Shown: positions 1 through 8,624 of the stretch, piece after piece | Position numbering within the stretch: the stretch's first letter is position 1 | How the letters are laid out: every line of letters begins with the position of its first letter | Assembly: GCF_028807635.1 (NCBI RefSeq) | Contig: NZ_JARBAX010000001.1 | Span: 4,699,501 to 4,763,500 of the forward strand | DNA from: Streptomyces spiramyceticus | GTDB taxonomy: Bacteria > Actinomycetota > Actinomycetes > Streptomycetales > Streptomycetaceae | Length of the DNA: 64,000 bases | Direction: 5' to 3' | Notes under the pieces: generated by a model | Seen by the model: the letters and a program-made list of their open reading frames with translations, nothing else | Databases searched by the model: none | What the model was told of the DNA's origin: nothing | Translations under genes and position numbers: made by a program

Positions 1-1354
1 CGGTGATGATCATGAGGTCGCCGTTGTTGTAGCGCTGGAGCTTGAGCAGCTCGGCGTCGACCAGGTCGACCATCGCGTCGGTGTTGTTCACGTGCGGCAC
101 CACGAAGGACTCGATGCCCCAGCTCAGCGCGAGCTGGTTGCGGGTCGCCTCGTCCGTCGTGAAGGCGAGGATCGGCTGGAGCGTGCGGTAGCGGGACAGG
201 CGGCGGGCCGTGTCACCGGACTTGGTGAAGGCGACCAGTGCCTTGCCGTTCAGGAAGTCCGCGATCTCGCAGGCCGCGCGGGCGACCGAACCGCCCTGCG
301 TACGGGGCTTCTTGCCGGGGACCAGCGGTTGGAGGCCCTTCGACAGGAGCTCCTCCTCGGCCGCGACGACGATCTTCGACATCGTCTTGACGGTTTCGAT
401 CGGGTACGCGCCCACCGAGGACTCGGCGGAGAGCATGACCGCGTCCGCGCCGTCCAGGATCGCGTTGGCGACGTCGGACGCCTCGGCGCGCGTGGGGCGG
501 GAGTTGGTGATCATCGACTCCATCATCTGGGTCGCGACAATCACCGGCTTGGCGTTGCGGCGGCACAGCTCGATGAGCCGCTTCTGCACCATCGGGACCT
601 TTTCGAGGGGATACTCGACGGCCAGGTCACCGCGGGCGACCATCACACCGTCGAACGCCATGACGACGCCCTCCATGTGCTCGACGGCCTGCGGCTTCTC
701 CACCTTGGCGATGACGGGGACCCGGCGGCCCTCCTCGTCCATCACCTTGTGGACGTCCTTGACGTCGTCGGCATCGCGCACGAAGGAGAGCGCGACCAGG
801 TCACAGCCCATCCGGAGGGCGAAGCGGAGGTCTTCGACGTCCTTCTCGGACAGGGCCGGGACGTTGACCGCCGCGCCGGGCAGGTTGATGCCCTTGTGGT
901 CGGAGATGACACCGCCCTCGATGACGATGGTGTGGACCCGCGGGCCCTCGACCATCGTCACCTTGAGCTCGACGTTTCCGTCGTTGATCAGGATCGGGTC
1001 GCCCTTGGCGACATCGCCGGGCAGGCCCTTGTAGGTGGTTCCGCAGATGGACTTGTCACCAGGGACGTCCTCGGCCGTGATGATGAACTCGTCACCACGG
1101 ACCAGTTCGACGGGTCCCTCGGCGAAGGTCTCCAGACGGATCTTGGGGCCCTGGAGGTCGGCGAGTACGCCGATCGCACGGCCGGTGTCCTCGGCGGCCT
1201 TGCGGACGCGGACGTACCGCTCCTGGTGCTCCGCATGGGTTCCGTGGCTCATGTTGAAGCGGGCCACGTTCATACCGGCCTCGATGAGCGCTTTCAGCTG
1301 CTCGTACGAGTCGACGGCGGGGCCCAGTGTGCAGACGATTTTGGAACGGCGCAT
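1..1354 (-). CDS. pyk: pyruvate kinase, 3' end cut by the window edge
   Basis: Converts phosphoenolpyruvate and ADP to pyruvate and ATP in the cytoplasm, the last step of glycolysis. About 451 residues are visible of the usual ~475; the C-terminus lies beyond base 1. It starts with ATG at 1354 (MRRSKIVCTLGPA). Family motifs run in order: the N-terminal strand, the substrate and Mg site around KVEKPQAVEHMEG, then MVARGDLAVEYPLEKVP, IVATQMMESMI and the C-terminal allosteric domain from SVGAYPIETV onward. It lies 74 bases downstream of ackA on the same strand, so pta, ackA and pyk probably form one acetate/glycolysis group. From memory this corresponds to Pyk2 of S. coelicolor. No frameshift was seen. 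Confidence 0.95.
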   Translation of the reverse strand, partial: MRRSKIVCTLGPAVDSYEQLKALIEAGMNVARFNMSHGTHAEHQERYVRVRKAAEDTGRAIGVLADLQGPKIRLETFAEGPVELVRGDEFIITAEDVPGDKSICGTTYKGLPGDVAKGDPILINDGNVELKVTMVEGPRVHTIVIEGGVISDHKGINLPGAAVNVPALSEKDVEDLRFALRMGCDLVALSFVRDADDVKDVHKVMDEEGRRVPVIAKVEKPQAVEHMEGVVMAFDGVMVARGDLAVEYPLEKVPMVQKRLIELCRRNAKPVIVATQMMESMITNSRPTRAEASDVANAILDGADAVMLSAESSVGAYPIETVKTMSKIVVAAEEELLSKGLQPLVPGKKPRTQGGSVARAACEIADFLNGKALVAFTKSGDTARRLSRYRTLQPILAFTTDEATRNQLALSWGIESFVVPHVNNTDAMVDLVDAELLKLQRYNNGDLMIIT

Positions 1355-1428
1355 GAGGCGGATCCTATCGGTTTGTTTCGCTGCGGAATATTCCGTCTGG
1401 TGGAATGTACAAATGGGCGGGAGGCCGC

Positions 1429-2673
1429 TCAGGCGTTGACCAATGCATACGTCTGCCGGGCGATTTCCAGCTCCTCGTCGGTGGGTATGACGGCGACCGC
1501 GACCCTTGCGTACTCCGGCGAGATGAGACGCGGCTCACCGGAACGTACGGCATTGAGGTCCGCGTCCACCGCCAGGCCCAGCTCCTCCAGGCCCGCGATC
1601 GCCGCCTCGCGCACGGGGGCGGCGTTCTCGCCGACGCCCGCGGTGAAGACGACCGCGTCGACCCGGCCCAGAACGGCGTAATACGCGCCGATGTACTTCT
1701 TCAGCCGGTGAATGTAGATCTCGAAGGCGAGCAGCGCCCGCCGGTCGCCCTCGTCGATACGGCGCCGGATCTCCCGCATGTCGTTGTCGCCGCAGAGACC
1801 GACCAGGCCGCTCTTCTTGTTGAGCAGTTCGTCGATCTCGTCGGTGGACATCCCGGCGACCCGCTTCAGGTGGAAGATCACCGCCGGGTCGACGTCACCG
1901 GAGCGCGTACCCATCACCAGACCTTCCAGTGGCGTCAGCCCCATCGACGTATCGACGCACTGCCCGCCCCGGACGGCGGACGCGGACGCTCCGTTGCCCA
2001 GGTGCAGGACGATGACATTGACCTCGGACGGGTCCTTGCCCAGCAGCTTGGCAGCCTCCCGGGACACGTACGCGTGCGACGTGCCGTGGAAGCCGTAGCG
2101 GCGGATGCGGTGGGTGTCGGCGGTCTCGACGTCCATCGCGTAGCGGGCCGCCGACTCCGGCATCGTCGTATGGAAGGCGGTGTCGAATACGGCGACCTGC
2201 GGGAGGTCGGGGCGCAGCGCCTGGGCGGTGCGGATGCCGGTGATGTTCGCCGGGTTGTGCAGCGGCGCGACCGGTACGAGCCGCTCGATCTCCGCCATCA
2301 CCGCGTCGTCGATCACGGTGGGCGCGGTGAACTTCAGGCCGCCGTGGACGACCCTGTGACCGATGGCTGCCAACTCGGGGGAGTCGATGCCGAGTCCGTC
2401 GGTCGCCAGCTCCTCGGCGACGGCCTTCAGCGCGGCGTCGTGGTCGGCGATGGGTCCCGTGCGCTCGCGCTTGTCGGCGCCGTCGCCCGTGAGCGGGGTG
2501 TGCACGAGGCGGGACGTCTGCTCACCGATGCGTTCGACCAGGCCGATCGCGAGACGCGAGTGGTCGCGCATGTCGAGGAGCTGGTACTTCACCGACGACG
2601 AGCCGGAGTTGAGGACGAGGATGCGCGTAGCGGTCACGGGTGCGGAGCTTTCCTTGACGGGGGTGGTGGTCAT
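1429..2673 (-). CDS. ackA: acetate kinase
   Basis: Cytoplasmic enzyme interconverting acetyl phosphate plus ADP with acetate plus ATP; with Pta it forms the acetate overflow and scavenging route. 414 residues, slightly longer than the usual ~400 because of a short N-terminal extension (MTTTPVKESSAPVTATR) before the phosphate-binding start RILVLNSGSSSVKYQLLD. Further family motifs are GHRVVHGGLKF, VFDTAFHTTMPE, the catalytic LHLGNGASASAV and the C-terminal TAGVGENAAPVRE. The ATG overlaps the pta stop codon by four bases (ATGA), so the two are translationally coupled. The start could lie a few codons further in, but the coupling favours this one. Confidence 0.95.
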   Translation of the reverse strand: MTTTPVKESSAPVTATRILVLNSGSSSVKYQLLDMRDHSRLAIGLVERIGEQTSRLVHTPLTGDGADKRERTGPIADHDAALKAVAEELATDGLGIDSPELAAIGHRVVHGGLKFTAPTVIDDAVMAEIERLVPVAPLHNPANITGIRTAQALRPDLPQVAVFDTAFHTTMPESAARYAMDVETADTHRIRRYGFHGTSHAYVSREAAKLLGKDPSEVNVIVLHLGNGASASAVRGGQCVDTSMGLTPLEGLVMGTRSGDVDPAVIFHLKRVAGMSTDEIDELLNKKSGLVGLCGDNDMREIRRRIDEGDRRALLAFEIYIHRLKKYIGAYYAVLGRVDAVVFTAGVGENAAPVREAAIAGLEELGLAVDADLNAVRSGEPRLISPEYARVAVAVIPTDEELEIARQTYALVNA

Positions 2674-4745
2674 GCGGACTCGCCCTGGGCCTGTATCGCC
2701 GTGATGGCGACGGTCTGGACGATGTCCTGGACCAGGGCGCCGCGCGAAAGGTCGTTCACCGGCTTGTTCAGGCCCTGGAGGACCGGGCCGACGGCGACCG
2801 CACCGGCCGAGCGCTGCACGGCCTTGTACGTGTTGTTGCCGGTGTTCAGGTCGGGGAAGATCAGGACCGTCGCCTGGCCCGCGACTTCGGAGTCCGGCAG
2901 CTTGGTCGCGGCGACGGACGGCTCGACCGCCGCGTCGTACTGGATCGGCCCCTCCACCCTCAGGTCCGGGCGGCCGGCCCGCACCAGCTCGGTGGCCTCT
3001 CGCACCTTGTCGACGTCCGCGCCGGAGCCCGAGCTGCCGGTCGAGTACGAGAGCATCGCCAGCCGCGGATCCACGCCGAACTTCTGCGCCGTGGCGGCCG
3101 ACTGCACGGCGATGTCCGCGAGCTGGACGGCGTTCGGGTCCGGGTTGACCGCGCAGTCGCCGTACACCAGGACCCGGTCGCCGAGCAGCATGAAGAAGAC
3201 CGAGGACACGATCTTGGCGTCCGGCTTGGTCTTGATGATCTCGAAGGCGGGGCGGATGGTCGCGGCGGTGGAATGCACCGAGCCCGACACCATGCCGTCG
3301 GCCAGGCCCTCGTGGACCATGAACGTGCCGAAGTAGTTCACATCGGCGACCACGTCGTACGCCAGCTCCATGCTGACGCCCCTGTGCGCGCGCATTTTCG
3401 CGTACGACTCGGCGAACCGGCCCCGCAGCTCGGAGGTCTGCGGGTCGATGATCTGCGTCAGCGCGAGGTCGATGCCCAGGTCGGCGGCCTTCTTACGGAT
3501 GACGTCGACGTCGCCGAGCAGCGTCAGGTCGCACACGTCGCGGCGCAGCAGCACATCGGCCGCGCGCAGTACGCGCTCCTCCGTGCCCTCGGGCAGTACG
3601 ACGCGGCGGCGCTTGGCGCGGGCCCTTTCGAGCAGCTCGTGCTCGAACATCATCGGTGTGACACGGCCGCTGCGGGCCACCGACATCCGGGCCAGCAGAT
3701 CGGCGGTGTCGACGTGCCGCTCGAACACGCCGAGCGCGGTCTCCGCCTTGCGCGGGGTGGCCGCGCTCAGCTTGCCCTCCATGGCGAAGAGCTCGCCCGC
3801 GGTGGGGAAGGAGCCGCCGGCCACCGAGACCACCGGGGTACCGGGCGCGAGGCGCGAGGCCAGGGTCAGCACCTCGTCGCCGGGGCGCTCGTTCAGGGTG
3901 AGGAGTACGCCCGCTATGGGCGGGGTGCCCGCGCTGTGGGCGGCGAGCGAACCGACCACCAGGTCGGAGCGGTCGCCGGGGGTGACGACGAGGCAGCCGG
4001 GGGTCAGGGCGTTCAGGAAGTTCGGCAGCATCGCACCGCCGAACACGAAGTCCAGGGCGTCGCGCGCGAGACCCGCGTCGTCGCCGAGCAGCACTGTGCC
4101 GCCGAGGGCGCGCGTTATCTGGGAGACCGTGGGGGCGGAGAGCGTGGCGTCGTCCGGCAGCGCGTAGCACGGCACGGGCAGGCTGGCCGACAGCCGCTCG
4201 GCGATCTCGTGGCGGTCCATCGGGGCGACCCGGTTGGCGACCATGGCCAGAATGTCGCAGCCCAGGGCCTCGTACGCGCGGTAGGCGTTACGGGTCTCGG
4301 AGCGCACCGACTTGGCGGTCTGCTTCCTGCCGCCGACCACCGGGATCACAGAGGCGCCGAACTCATTGGCCAGCCGGGCGTTCAGGGCGAGTTCCTCGGG
4401 GAGCAGGGTGTCCGCGAAGTCCGTACCGAGGACCAGGACGACCTCGTACTCCCGCGCCACCTTGTGGAAGCGGTCGACGATGCGGGACACCAGCTCGTCG
4501 GTGCCCTTCTCGGCCTGGAGGGCGGACGCCTCGCTGTAGTCCATGCCGTACCCGGACGCCGGGTCCTGCGACAGCCGGTAGCGGGCGCGCAGGAGGTCGA
4601 ACAGCCGATCGGGTCCGTCGTGCACGAGGGGGCGGAATACGCCCACCCGGTCCACTTGGCGGGTGAGGAGCTCCATGACTCCCAGCTCGACGACCTGGCG
4701 ACCGTCGCCCCGGTCGATCCCGGTCACGTACACGCTGCGCGTCAC
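2670..4745 (-). CDS. pta: phosphate acetyltransferase
   Basis: Transfers acetyl from CoA to phosphate, supplying AckA. From GTG 4745 it has 691 residues, matching long bacterial Pta proteins. Order: an N-terminal P-loop-like/dethiobiotin-synthetase-fold domain (SVYVTGIDRGDGRQ, residues ~4-17), a central DRTGG-type domain near GCLVVTPGDRSDLVV (~240-340), and the C-terminal catalytic PTA domain from about residue 370 (RRRVVLPEGTEERVL, YFGTFMVHEGLADGMVSGS, SYSTGSSGSGADVDKV). The frame is open 75 codons further upstream, but that part is low-complexity and lacks homology, while GTG 4745 is preceded by a GGAG about 8 bases away. It heads the pta-ackA-pyk group and diverges from pfkA. Confidence 0.93.
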   Translation of the reverse strand: MTRSVYVTGIDRGDGRQVVELGVMELLTRQVDRVGVFRPLVHDGPDRLFDLLRARYRLSQDPASGYGMDYSEASALQAEKGTDELVSRIVDRFHKVAREYEVVLVLGTDFADTLLPEELALNARLANEFGASVIPVVGGRKQTAKSVRSETRNAYRAYEALGCDILAMVANRVAPMDRHEIAERLSASLPVPCYALPDDATLSAPTVSQITRALGGTVLLGDDAGLARDALDFVFGGAMLPNFLNALTPGCLVVTPGDRSDLVVGSLAAHSAGTPPIAGVLLTLNERPGDEVLTLASRLAPGTPVVSVAGGSFPTAGELFAMEGKLSAATPRKAETALGVFERHVDTADLLARMSVARSGRVTPMMFEHELLERARAKRRRVVLPEGTEERVLRAADVLLRRDVCDLTLLGDVDVIRKKAADLGIDLALTQIIDPQTSELRGRFAESYAKMRAHRGVSMELAYDVVADVNYFGTFMVHEGLADGMVSGSVHSTAATIRPAFEIIKTKPDAKIVSSVFFMLLGDRVLVYGDCAVNPDPNAVQLADIAVQSAATAQKFGVDPRLAMLSYSTGSSGSGADVDKVREATELVRAGRPDLRVEGPIQYDAAVEPSVAATKLPDSEVAGQATVLIFPDLNTGNNTYKAVQRSAGAVAVGPVLQGLNKPVNDLSRGALVQDIVQTVAITAIQAQGESA

Positions 4746-4759
4746 GCGTGCTCTCCGTC

Positions 4760-4810
4760 CAGTTAGGGTGGGCTTGCCCTCTTGACAATACCTCTGAGGG
4801 TGGTTAGGGC
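4760..4810. promoter_or_regulatory. divergent pta / pfkA promoter candidates sharing one -35 core
   Basis: On the + strand TTGACA (4782-4787) is followed after 17 bases by TAGGGC (4805-4810), facing pfkA. On the - strand TTGTCA (4788-4783), which shares the same bases, is followed after 17 bases by TAACTG (4765-4760), facing pta. Both match the housekeeping sigma spacing. RNA polymerase could use only one direction at a time. No start site has been mapped; this is inference from sequence. Confidence 0.45.
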
Positions 4811-4993
4811 GCCCGCCGGGCGAGGGGTTGCCGGACGCCTGCGGAAACGCCCCGCGGGGACCCTTCTGCGGGGTTTCTCCGGCGTTTCTGCGGCCTTCCT
4901 GCCGGAGTGTCCGAAAGCGCGGAGCCCATGCGAACCGTGAAACAATCGGACTCTGGCTCACGTGTATCACTAGCGAGCAGGAGACACAGCACG

Positions 4994-6019
4994 ATGCGTA
5001 TCGGAGTTCTCACCGCCGGCGGCGACTGCCCGGGGCTGAACGCAGTGATCCGGTCGGTTGTGCACCGTGCCGTCGCAGGTCACGGCGACGAAGTCGTCGG
5101 ATTCGAGGACGGGTTCAAGGGCCTGCTCGACGGCCACTACCGCCCCCTCGACCTCAACGCCGTCAGCGGCATCCTGGCACGCGGCGGTACGATCCTGGGC
5201 TCCGCCCGCCTGGAGCGGGACCGGCTGCGCGAAGCGGCCGAGAACTGGCACGAGTTGTCGGAGCGCTCCGGCATCGACGCGCTCATTCCCATCGGCGGCG
5301 AAGGCACCCTCACCGCGTCCCGGATGCTGTCGGACGCGGGGATGCCCGTCGTCGGCGTACCGAAGACCATCGACAACGACATCAACGGCACCGACCGCAC
5401 CTTCGGCTTCGACACGGCCGTCGGCGTCGCCACCGAAGCCATAGACCGTCTCAAGACCACCGCCGAATCGCACCAGCGCGTGATGGTCGTAGAGGTCATG
5501 GGCCGGCATGCGGGCTGGATCGCGCTGGAGTCCGGCATGGCGGGCGGCGCGCACGGAATCTGCCTGCCGGAGCGTCCCTTCGAGGTGGACGACCTGGTCA
5601 AGATGGTCGAGGAACGCTTCGCGCGCGGCAAGAAGTTCGCGGTCGTGTGCGTCGCGGAAGGCGCGCGTCCGGCGGAGGGTTCCATGCCGTACGAGAAGGG
5701 TGCCATCGACAAGTTCGGGCACGAGCGCTTCGCCGGTATCGGCACCCGGCTCGCGGGCGAGCTGGAGAAGCGCCTCGGCAAGGAAGCCCGCCCGGTCATC
5801 CTCGGCCACGTCCAGCGCGGCGGCACCCCGACGGCGTACGACCGCGTCCTCGCGACGCGCTTCGGCTGGCACGCGGTGGAGGCGGTGCACCGCGGCGACT
5901 TCGGCAACATGGCGGCGTTGCGGGGCACGGACATCGTGATGGTGCCGCTCGCCGAGGGCGTCGAGGAGCTCAAGAGGGTCCCCGACAGGCGGATGTACGA
6001 GGCGGAATCGGTCTTCTGA
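4994..6019 (+). CDS. pfkA: 6-phosphofructokinase
   Basis: Phosphorylates fructose 6-phosphate to the 1,6-bisphosphate, the committed step of glycolysis. 341 residues from ATG 4994, which has AGGAG about 10 bases upstream; the open frame reaches further upstream but without family sequence. Motifs: ATP loop GVLTAGGDCPGLNAV (4-18), GGEGTLTAS (~103), catalytic PKTIDNDINGTDRT (~124), EVMGRHAGWIAL (~162) and GHVQRGGTPTAYDR (~270). The GGEGT loop has Gly rather than the Asp of PPi-dependent enzymes, which fits the ATP-dependent actinomycete group. It diverges from the pta operon; from memory this is the PfkA2 position of S. coelicolor. Confidence 0.93.
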   Translation: MRIGVLTAGGDCPGLNAVIRSVVHRAVAGHGDEVVGFEDGFKGLLDGHYRPLDLNAVSGILARGGTILGSARLERDRLREAAENWHELSERSGIDALIPIGGEGTLTASRMLSDAGMPVVGVPKTIDNDINGTDRTFGFDTAVGVATEAIDRLKTTAESHQRVMVVEVMGRHAGWIALESGMAGGAHGICLPERPFEVDDLVKMVEERFARGKKFAVVCVAEGARPAEGSMPYEKGAIDKFGHERFAGIGTRLAGELEKRLGKEARPVILGHVQRGGTPTAYDRVLATRFGWHAVEAVHRGDFGNMAALRGTDIVMVPLAEGVEELKRVPDRRMYEAESVF

Positions 6020-6086
6020 CCCGGCTGGAGGGGGCCCGGGCTGCCCGAGCGGCCCGGGAGCCTGACCGAGAGCGCCGCCGCCCAGG

Positions 6087-6773
6087 TCAGGGGCGGCGTG
6101 CGAGCTGCCAGAAGTGGCCGACGATGGCGTCCAGGAACTCGCGGCCCGCCGCACCGTCCCCCGCCGAATCGCTGCCGCCCCAGCTCAGCGTCGACACCAT
6201 CCGGGACTGGTAGTCGGCGTGCAGCCGCTGGAGTACGTCCTCCAGCTGGTCCCGCCGCACAGGCACCAGCTTGGCCGTCGGGCGTACGTACGCCTGCCAG
6301 CGCGTCATCACCGCGCTGCGCAGCACCCCGGCCAGCTCCTCTTCCCGGCCGGTCGCCTTCACGAACTCCTCCGGCGAAAGGCCGAGCACCTCGGAGAGCG
6401 CCGCGGACTGCCGCTCATTGCCGCGCCACCGCCCGGATTCCTCCATGCGCTGGTAGGAATTCAGCTCCACGCCGATCGCCCGCGCAAGATCGGGCACGGC
6501 GAGGCCGCGTGCCAGCCGGTGCTCGCGCAGCGTGGTCGGGGAGGCCAGCAGGTCGCTCAGCGAACACCACAGCACGCCGGCGAGCGCGGTGATCTCCCGT
6601 GAATCGGGTGCGCGCAGGCCGCGCTCCCAGGCGACGACCAGGTCGGGGACGACGTTCAGCCCGTATTGCGCGCGCAGGCCGTAGGCGACATGACCGGGCG
6701 CCATGCCGAGGGCTTCGCGCAGTCGTCGCGCGGCGGGGGCGTTAAAGGGCGGAGTGGTGTGCACGGGGCACAC
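6087..6773 (-). CDS. XRE-family DNA-binding regulator
   Basis: Predicted cytoplasmic transcription factor of 228 residues. Two helix-turn-helix-like segments can be seen: one around residues 15-55 (REALGMAPGHVAYGLRAQ through VVAWERG) and a more typical XRE one around 82-125 (REHRLARGLAVPDLARAIGV followed by SYQRMEESGRW). The C-terminal ~100 residues are Trp- and Arg-containing and of unknown role. The GTG at 6773 is the longest start and no good ribosome site precedes it; a second GTG lies at 6764. It diverges from the membrane protein at 6897, and the intergenic 19-bp palindrome at 6827-6845 is the obvious candidate operator. Target genes are not evident. Confidence 0.75.
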   Translation of the reverse strand: MCPVHTTPPFNAPAARRLREALGMAPGHVAYGLRAQYGLNVVPDLVVAWERGLRAPDSREITALAGVLWCSLSDLLASPTTLREHRLARGLAVPDLARAIGVELNSYQRMEESGRWRGNERQSAALSEVLGLSPEEFVKATGREEELAGVLRSAVMTRWQAYVRPTAKLVPVRRDQLEDVLQRLHADYQSRMVSTLSWGGSDSAGDGAAGREFLDAIVGHFWQLARRP

Positions 6774-6826
6774 CGTACGTATGAAACGGGTGTGGTGACT
6801 ACGGTGCGTTCACCCAAGATTACAAG

Positions 6827-6845
6827 TCGTAGGAACGTCCTACGA
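6827..6845. promoter_or_regulatory. 19-bp palindrome, candidate operator
   Basis: TCGTAGGA-ACG-TCCTACGA has perfect 8-base arms around a 3-base centre. It sits between the divergent XRE regulator (start 6773) and the membrane-protein gene (start 6897). The arm also contains GGAAC, which resembles an ECF-sigma -35 element, but no convincing -10 follows. The link to the adjacent regulator is inferred from position only. Confidence 0.5.
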
Positions 6846-6896
6846 TCCAATTCTGGTAGCCTCCCCGGCCGGACTTGGAGCGGGAGGGGAAACGCC

Positions 6897-7634
6897 TTGC
6901 GCGGGTTACGGGGGTACGTACGGCTGCGTCGCGCCGTTCCCGTGGTGGTGGTCATCGCGGTGATCGCGGTGGGCGTCGTCGTGTGGCTGGACCGGCGGAG
7001 TGAGCAACTGGCCGACAATCGCGCTCAGTTGAAGAGCGCCTGCGCGGGCCTGCTGCCGCAGGGGCATTTAGGGCAATTCCTGCCGAAGGGTGAGGCGGGT
7101 CGGCTGCATCAGTACGGCACGATGCTCGATCCGGGGCAGCAGAGCCGTGTCCTGCTGGACTGCCGGCTGTCCTGGGGCGGCGACGAGGAGGTCACCGTCA
7201 GGGCGAACGCCCTGCCGGCCCGGGCCGAGGAGACGCCCGGCGAGTTCGACAGCGACTTCCCCTTCCGCCTGCCGCCGAGCGCCCAGGGCACGGTGAAGAC
7301 CGACCGGAGCAGTGCGGCGCGGGCGATCGCCTCCCTGATCGTCGAGTGCCCGAAGGGCCTGACGGGCCAGGTCCGGCCGAGCAAGGACCTCCAGGTGGCC
7401 GTGGGCCTGCCCGTGAAAGTGAAGGACGAGTACGTGAGCGAGCTCTCGCCGGGCAACCGGCGCCTGGTGGCCGGAGCGGCCGTACGCATCGCCAACTGGA
7501 TCACCGAGCGGAAGAAGTGCGGCGGCGCCCCGCTGGACACCCGGCCCGCCCCGCTGGGCACCCGGCCCGCTGCCCCGGTGCCGGCCTCCGCCGACGCGCC
7601 GCGCTCAAGGCCTTCGCCGCCTGCCGCTCCCTGA
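6897..7634 (+). CDS. single-pass membrane protein of unknown function
   Basis: Not recognised as a named family. From TTG 6897 (GGAGGGG 6-12 bases upstream) it has 245 residues: an Arg-rich cytoplasmic N-terminus (RGLRGYVRLRR), one membrane helix at about residues 13-31 (AVPVVVVIAVIAVGVVVWL), and a ~210-residue exported domain with several Cys residues (SACAG, LLDCRL, VECPKG, KKCGG) that could form disulfides, ending in a Pro/Ala-rich tail. The open frame continues upstream across the intergenic palindrome, which argues against an earlier start. It diverges from the XRE regulator and converges with the response regulator at 7649. Confidence 0.6.
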   Translation: MRGLRGYVRLRRAVPVVVVIAVIAVGVVVWLDRRSEQLADNRAQLKSACAGLLPQGHLGQFLPKGEAGRLHQYGTMLDPGQQSRVLLDCRLSWGGDEEVTVRANALPARAEETPGEFDSDFPFRLPPSAQGTVKTDRSSAARAIASLIVECPKGLTGQVRPSKDLQVAVGLPVKVKDEYVSELSPGNRRLVAGAAVRIANWITERKKCGGAPLDTRPAPLGTRPAAPVPASADAPRSRPSPPAAP

Positions 7635-7648
7635 ACCCCAACTCCCGT

Positions 7649-8332
7649 TCAGCGCAGGGAAATCCACCGGTAGTGCAGCTCCGGGCGCCCGACCTGGCCG
7701 TACTGCGGACTGCGCTCGGCCCGGCCCGTGGTGACCAGGTGTTCCAGATAGCGGCGCGCGGTGATCCGCGAGATCCCGACCTCGGCGGCGGCCGCGGCCG
7801 CCGTGACCCCGCTCGCCGATGTGCGCAGCGTACGGGTCACTGCGTCCAGCGTCGGCGCGCTCAGGCCCTTGGGGAGGGCTGCGGGCTCGGGGGTGCGGAG
7901 GGCGGCGAGGGCGCGGTCCACCTCGTCCTGGCCGCTGGCCTCGCCGGCCGCCGCGCGGAACTCGGCGTAGCGGGTGAGGCGGTCGCGCAGGGTCGCGAAG
8001 GTGAAGGGCTTCAGGACGTACTGGACGACGCCGAGGGACACCCCTTCCCGTACGACGGCCAGATCGCGGGCCGAAGTGACGGCGATGACGTCGGCGGTGT
8101 GGCCCGCGCCGCGCAGTGAACGTACGAGCTGGAGGCCGTGGCCGTCGGGCAGGTAGAGGTCGAGCAGCAGCAGATCGACGGGCCGCCGGTCGAGCGCGCG
8201 CACCGCTTCGGCCCGCGAGTGGGCGACGCCGGAGACGGCGAATCCGGGGACGCGGGCCACGTAGAGCGCGTGGGCGTCGGCGGCGACGGGGTCGTCTTCG
8301 ACGACGAGGACGCGGATGGGGGTTGCGTTCAT
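7649..8332 (-). CDS. CitB/DcuR-type response regulator
   Basis: Two-component response regulator of 227 residues from ATG 8332, preceded by AGGTGG; the frame is open further upstream into repeat DNA. Receiver domain at residues ~6-125: IRVLVVEDDPVAAD (acidic pair), phosphoacceptor Asp in LLLLDLYLPDGHG (~56), VTSARD, and Lys in YVLKPF (~106). The C-terminal part (~150-227) carries a helix-turn-helix (GVTAAAAAAEVGISRITARR) typical of the CitB/DcuR subfamily. The partner kinase is encoded upstream at 8625-10229 on the same strand, separated by a 210-bp inverted repeat. Next to dctA, the pair most likely senses external C4-dicarboxylates or citrate and controls uptake. Confidence 0.85.
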   Translation of the reverse strand: MNATPIRVLVVEDDPVAADAHALYVARVPGFAVSGVAHSRAEAVRALDRRPVDLLLLDLYLPDGHGLQLVRSLRGAGHTADVIAVTSARDLAVVREGVSLGVVQYVLKPFTFATLRDRLTRYAEFRAAAGEASGQDEVDRALAALRTPEPAALPKGLSAPTLDAVTRTLRTSASGVTAAAAAAEVGISRITARRYLEHLVTTGRAERSPQYGQVGRPELHYRWISLR

Positions 8333-8390
8333 GCGGCCACCTCGGGGTGGCGCGGGGCGTGCGGGTGCGGGTGCGGGTGCCTGCGGCGCT

Positions 8391-8600
8391 GTTCCCCTAC
8401 CCTTCCCCAAGCTCTCAACTTCGTTCGAGCAGGGGAGACCCCATTCTTCCCGAAACTGGGGCTCCTCCCCAGACCCCCGGGACGCCCTACGGGCGTGTCC
8501 TCAATCGCCGGACGGGCTTGATAAATCAAGCCCGTCCGGCGATTGAGGACCGGGGTCTGGGGCGGAGCCCCAGTTTCGGGAAGGGGCGGGTAGGGGAAAG
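8391..8600. repeat. long imperfect inverted repeat (MITE-like intergenic element)
   Basis: The core is a perfect 26-bp inverted repeat (8497-8522 and 8525-8550) with a 2-base centre; it contains the GTCCTCAATCGCCGG sequence that recurs in Streptomyces intergenic DNA. Outer arms continue the symmetry: CGAAACTGGGGCT near 8451-8463 pairs with the segment near 8566-8578, and TTCCCCTACCC near 8392 pairs with GGGTAGGGGAA near 8588. The element separates the kinase and response-regulator genes of one two-component system and could form a strong cruciform or RNA hairpin. A decayed relative lies at 23089-23174. No transposase is present. Confidence 0.7.
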
Positions 8601-8624
8601 AAAAGATCCGCCGGATGCACAACG

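Noticed and set aside
92..1681. A 529-codon open frame on the + strand
   Set aside because: It is antisense to pyk and part of ackA, His/Arg/Asp-rich with no family motifs; long shadow frames are expected at this GC content.
6020..6086. pfkA terminator
   Set aside because: The GC-rich bases after the stop codon give only a short imperfect stem; not strong enough to list.
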